This document shows, piece by piece, positions 22,862-24,821 of a DNA stretch of 24,821 bases; the stretch's first letter is position 1, and each line of letters starts with the position of its first letter. The notes below the pieces were generated by a model that ran no database searches, was not told where the DNA came from, and saw only the letters and a list, made by a program, of their open reading frames with translations. A program made the translations under genes and the position numbers. Source of the stretch: Miltoncostaea sp036826475 (GTDB lineage: Bacteria > Actinomycetota > Thermoleophilia > Miltoncostaeales > Miltoncostaeaceae); contig DAISWG010000056.1 of NCBI GenBank assembly GCA_036826475.1, positions 1 through 24,821 of the forward strand. Reading direction: 5' to 3'.

Positions 22862-23809
22862 CTACCCGCCGACGGCCTCCCGGAGGACCGGCGGCTGCAA
22901 CCTCGCGCAGAGCTCCTGCGCGAGGGCGATGAACGCCCGCGCGGCCGGCGACAGCGCGCGGTCGCGATGCCAGGCGATCGCGATCCTGCGGTCCGGCACG
23001 CCGCCCTCCACGCCGAGCAGCGCCACCGCGTCGTCGCCCTCGTCCGCGGCGAGCCGGGGCACGAGCGCCGCCGCCATGCCGGCGCCCACGAGCCCCTGCA
23101 CGGTCCCGTTGTCGTCGCTGCGGAAGACCACCCGCCCCTGGACGCCCCGTTCCCGCAGCCACCCGTCGATCCGCTCGCCGCACACGCAGTGGCGGAAGCC
23201 GATCATCGGCAGGCCGTGGAGGTCCCGCAGCTCGGCGACGCCCTTCTGCGCCAGGGGGGAGTCGGACGCCACCATCAGGTAGTAGGGGTCGCGCAGCAGC
23301 TCGACGGCCTCGAAGGGGCCGTCCCCCACCGGCAGCACCGCGAAGGTGAGATCCAGGTCGCCCCGCTCGAGGTGGTCGAGCAGCTCGGCGTCGGACGCGC
23401 TCTCCGTCAGGTGGATGTCGAGGCCGGGGCGCTCCACCACGAGGCGGCGCATGAGCTCCGGCAGGATCCTCGCGCCGACGCTCTGGTAGGTGCCCACCCG
23501 GATGGTCCCGGCGTCGCCGGCGGCCAGGGCGGCCAGGTCGGCCCACGCGGCCTCCATCCCGGCGACGATCCGCTCCGCGTGCCGCAGCAGCACGTTCCCG
23601 GCCTCGGTCATCGAGACCCGCCGGGGCCCACCGGGCCGGTCGATGAGGCGCTCCCCCACCGCGCGCTCCAGCGTCGCGATCTGCTGGGAGACCGCCGACT
23701 GCGTGTAGCCGAGCTTCACCGCGGCGGCGCCGAACGACCCCTCCTCCGCGACCGCCCGGAGGGCGGCGAGGTGCCGCACCTCGACCCTGAGCCAACCATC
23801 ACGTTCCAT
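22862..23809 (-). CDS. LysR-family transcriptional regulator
   Basis: A 315-residue regulator. The N-terminal winged helix-turn-helix (about 10-68) reads LAALRAVAEEGSFGAAAVKL and then YTQSAVSQQIATLERAVG. The substrate-binding domain starts near 95 (TIRVGTYQSVGARILPELM), with LTFAVLP, PYYLMVASDSPLA and VGAGMAAALVP. The inducer is unknown. The ATG at 23809 has TAGCGT on the minus strand (plus 23821-23826) 11 nt upstream, so the leader would be about 4 nt. It is divergent from the possible gene at 23905, the usual place for a LysR target, but the amine oxidase gene downstream is another candidate. Confidence 0.95.
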   Translation of the reverse strand: MERDGWLRVEVRHLAALRAVAEEGSFGAAAVKLGYTQSAVSQQIATLERAVGERLIDRPGGPRRVSMTEAGNVLLRHAERIVAGMEAAWADLAALAAGDAGTIRVGTYQSVGARILPELMRRLVVERPGLDIHLTESASDAELLDHLERGDLDLTFAVLPVGDGPFEAVELLRDPYYLMVASDSPLAQKGVAELRDLHGLPMIGFRHCVCGERIDGWLRERGVQGRVVFRSDDNGTVQGLVGAGMAAALVPRLAADEGDDAVALLGVEGGVPDRRIAIAWHRDRALSPAARAFIALAQELCARLQPPVLREAVGG

Positions 23810-23820
23810 GATGGAAAGAC

Positions 23821-23826
23821 ACGCTA
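23821..23826 (-). promoter_or_regulatory. -10 box of the LysR gene
   Basis: The minus strand reads TAGCGT, 11 nt before the ATG. The adjoining 23826-23842 segment is among the most AT-rich in the window and would suit a LysR binding site, but I could not define a convincing T-N11-A palindrome. Confidence 0.4.
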
Positions 23827-23904
23827 ATCCGATTTGTGCTGATCGTCCACCCTTGGGACCATCTGCTTCGACTCGCATCGAACGTCGAGGGAGGGGGTCG
23901 GCAC

Positions 23905-24061
23905 ATGCATCACCACCGCGAGCTCCTGACGGTCCGGATGTCCGGCTGTGAGGGTGCCGAGACGGAGCGGCGGCTGGCCCACATGGCGGCGGGGCCGCCC
24001 GCGCGCCCCGCCCCCCCGGGCCCCCCCCCACCCCCCGCCCGAGCCCCCGAGCCCCCCCCCC
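23905..24061 (+). CDS. Possible gene truncated by the scaffold gap
   Basis: An ATG at 23905 lies just after a purine-rich ribosome site (GAGGGAGGGGG at 23887-23897). The first 30 residues (HHHRELLTVRMSGCEGAETE, then RRLAHMAAG) look like ordinary coding sequence. After about 23990 the frame becomes a proline-rich string inside a C-rich tract of doubtful quality and runs into the N gap without a stop. It is divergent from LysR, so a regulated target gene is plausible. It could equally be a chance ORF. Confidence 0.3.
24000..24061. repeat. C-homopolymer-rich tract at the gap edge
   Basis: This stretch is almost entirely C on the plus strand, with runs of 7 to 10 C separated by G, A or GAG, and ends in nine C directly before the N run. 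The minus strand therefore has many runs of four or more G, a strong G-quadruplex pattern. It differs from all other DNA in the window and is either a real polymerase-stalling sequence or an assembly artefact. Confidence 0.8.
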
Positions 24062-24071
24062 NNNNNNNNNN
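24062..24071. other. 10-N scaffold gap
   Basis: Ten undetermined bases between the C-rich tract and the SDR gene. The SDR lacks its C-terminal region here, so the true missing length is probably more than about 100 bp. Confidence 0.97.
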
Positions 24072-24701
24072 GATCGTCTCGCCGATCTGGGTGGGCCCCA
24101 CCCAGCGGCCGGGGTCGGCGTCCGGCTGGGCGGCGCGGTTGGCCGGCGTGTCGATGACGCTGGGCAGCACGCAGTTCACCGTGACCCCGTCGTGCTTCAC
24201 GTCCTCCGCGGCGGCGCCGACGAGTGCCAACAGCCCGGCCTTTGACGCGGCGTACGCGGCGGATCCCGGGAACGGCCTGAGCGCCGCCCGGCTCGACACC
24301 GCGACCACCCGCCCTCCTCCACGGGCGACCATCCCGGGGAGGAGGGCGCGCATCATGTAGGCGGCGCTCGTCATGTTCAGGGCGATCTGCGCCTCCCAGC
24401 CGGCCGGGTCCAACTCCGCGACGGGCTCTCCGTCGCGGTACCCGCCCACCAGGTGCGCCAGCCCCCAGGCCCCGCCGCCCTCGTCCAGCCGCGCGCCGAG
24501 CGCCTTCGTGGCGGCGGCGTCGGTCACGTCCAGCTGCTCGAGCCGCACCCGGGCTCCGTACCGCTCCTGCGTGGCGGCGCGTTCGCGCTCCACCACCCAG
24601 GTCACCAGCGGCGCGTATCCCTGCGCGACCAGCACGTCCACCACGCCGGTGCCGAGCGCCCCTGTCCCTCCGGTCACCACCACCGTCCGCCCGTCGGCCA
24701 T
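24072..24701 (-). CDS. SDR-family NAD(P)-dependent oxidoreductase, C-terminus lost in gap
   Basis: A short-chain dehydrogenase with 210 residues visible. It has the cofactor motif VVVTGGTGALGTG, LDVTDA, Asn109 (IALNM), the catalytic Ser in VVAVSSRAAL (136-137), and Tyr150-x3-Lys154 (AAYAASKAG). VNCVLPSVIDTPANR follows. The usual NNAG block is replaced by HLVGGY. The reading frame enters the gap after QIGETI, where relatives normally continue for some 30-40 residues with the last strands. The residues predicted across the N run are not trustworthy. The ATG at 24701 has GGGGAGG upstream. The substrate is unknown. Confidence 0.92.
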
Positions 24702-24723
24702 CCCGTGCCTCCCCGTCGACGAC

Positions 24724-24750
24724 GAAAGCCGCCGGCGGAGCGGCGGCTTC
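24724..24750 (-). terminator. Hairpin terminator downstream of the 5S rRNA
   Basis: AAGCCGCC (24726-24733) pairs with GGCGGCTT (24742-24749) around an 8-nt loop, forming a GC-rich stem with A-T closing pairs. It lies about 20 nt beyond the 5S 3' end. On the minus strand it is followed by TTTCGTCGTC, only a weak U tract, so termination may rely on the stem or on Rho. It separates the rRNA operon from the SDR gene, which starts 23 bp further on. Confidence 0.75.
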
Positions 24751-24769
24751 GAACGTATATCGAACTAAT

Positions 24770-24821
24770 CCCGGCGGCGACCTACTCTCCCGCGAGTCTT
24801 CACTCGGAGTACCATCGGCGC
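24770..24821 (-). rRNA. rrf: 5S ribosomal RNA, 3' part (runs off the window)
   Basis: The minus strand reads GCGCCGATGGTACT, then a loop, then CGCGGGAGAGTAGGTCGCCG and CCGGG. This is the conserved 3' half of bacterial 5S rRNA: the GCCGATGGTA segment, the GAGAGTAGG helix, and the final CGCCGCCGGG strand that pairs with the 5' end. About 52 nt are present; the 5' half, and presumably 23S and 16S, lie to the right. The exact 3' end is within a base or two of 24770. Confidence 0.93.

Noticed and set aside
21519..23795. Apparent 758-residue oxidoreductase
   Set aside because: The upstream part is an out-of-frame reading of the LysR gene; the flavoprotein begins at the ATG at 22847.
24072..24750. 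SDR gene as part of the rRNA operon transcript
   Set aside because: A hairpin terminator lies between the 5S 3' end and the SDR start, and the SDR has its own ribosome site.

Overview
This is a dense, very GC-rich stretch of a draft bacterial chromosome. It contains two 10-N scaffold gaps, at 20346-20355 and 24062-24071. The gene set points to Actinomycetota: SepF with its neighbours, an F420/Ddn-type reductase, a SARP/BTAD regulator, and many GTG starts with GTGA stop/start overlaps. Short-form HisG with HisZ suggests a deep-branching class such as Thermoleophilia rather than Streptomyces or Mycobacterium; that placement is inference.

Layout. At 1-358 (-) is the 5' part of rpsB. At 567-1336 (+) are a VOC-fold and an NTF2-like protein. 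At 1363-3628 is a compact locus: a small Cys/His-rich peptide, the same domain fused to a crotonase-like protein, a convergent SARP/BTAD regulator, and a 52-residue peptide divergent from the regulator. Two promoters in this locus carry 11-bp-periodic heptamer repeats and have identical geometry. At 3632-10052 (-) is the cell-division flank: cca, pgeF, yggS, sepF, proC, yggT, DUF167, lspA, rluD and a Ddn-type gene. At 10104-10355 (+) is a small hypothetical gene. At 10363-19074 (-) are a class V aminotransferase, murA, then hisZ-hisG-hisD-hisB-hisH-hisA-hisF, nearly all coupled by short overlaps, and ridA. At 19152-20096 (+) are two hypothetical genes. At 20015-23809 (-) are a LysR regulator, an FAD amine oxidase-like protein, xseA and xseB. 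At 23905-24061 a possible plus-strand gene runs into a C-rich gap edge. At 24072-24701 (-) is an SDR dehydrogenase cut by the gap. At the right end are a terminator hairpin and the 3' end of a 5S rRNA (-).

Themes. The histidine genes cover the core pathway but lack hisC, hisIE and hisN here. Their first gene appears to be murA, which carries Asp instead of Cys at the catalytic position. Several genes start about 6-8 nt after a TAGNNT box, as expected for leaderless transcripts. The most system-like part is the SARP locus. It looks like a small self-contained regulon controlling a DUF1059-like domain, both free and fused to a crotonase that lacks both catalytic glutamates, plus a small acidic peptide.
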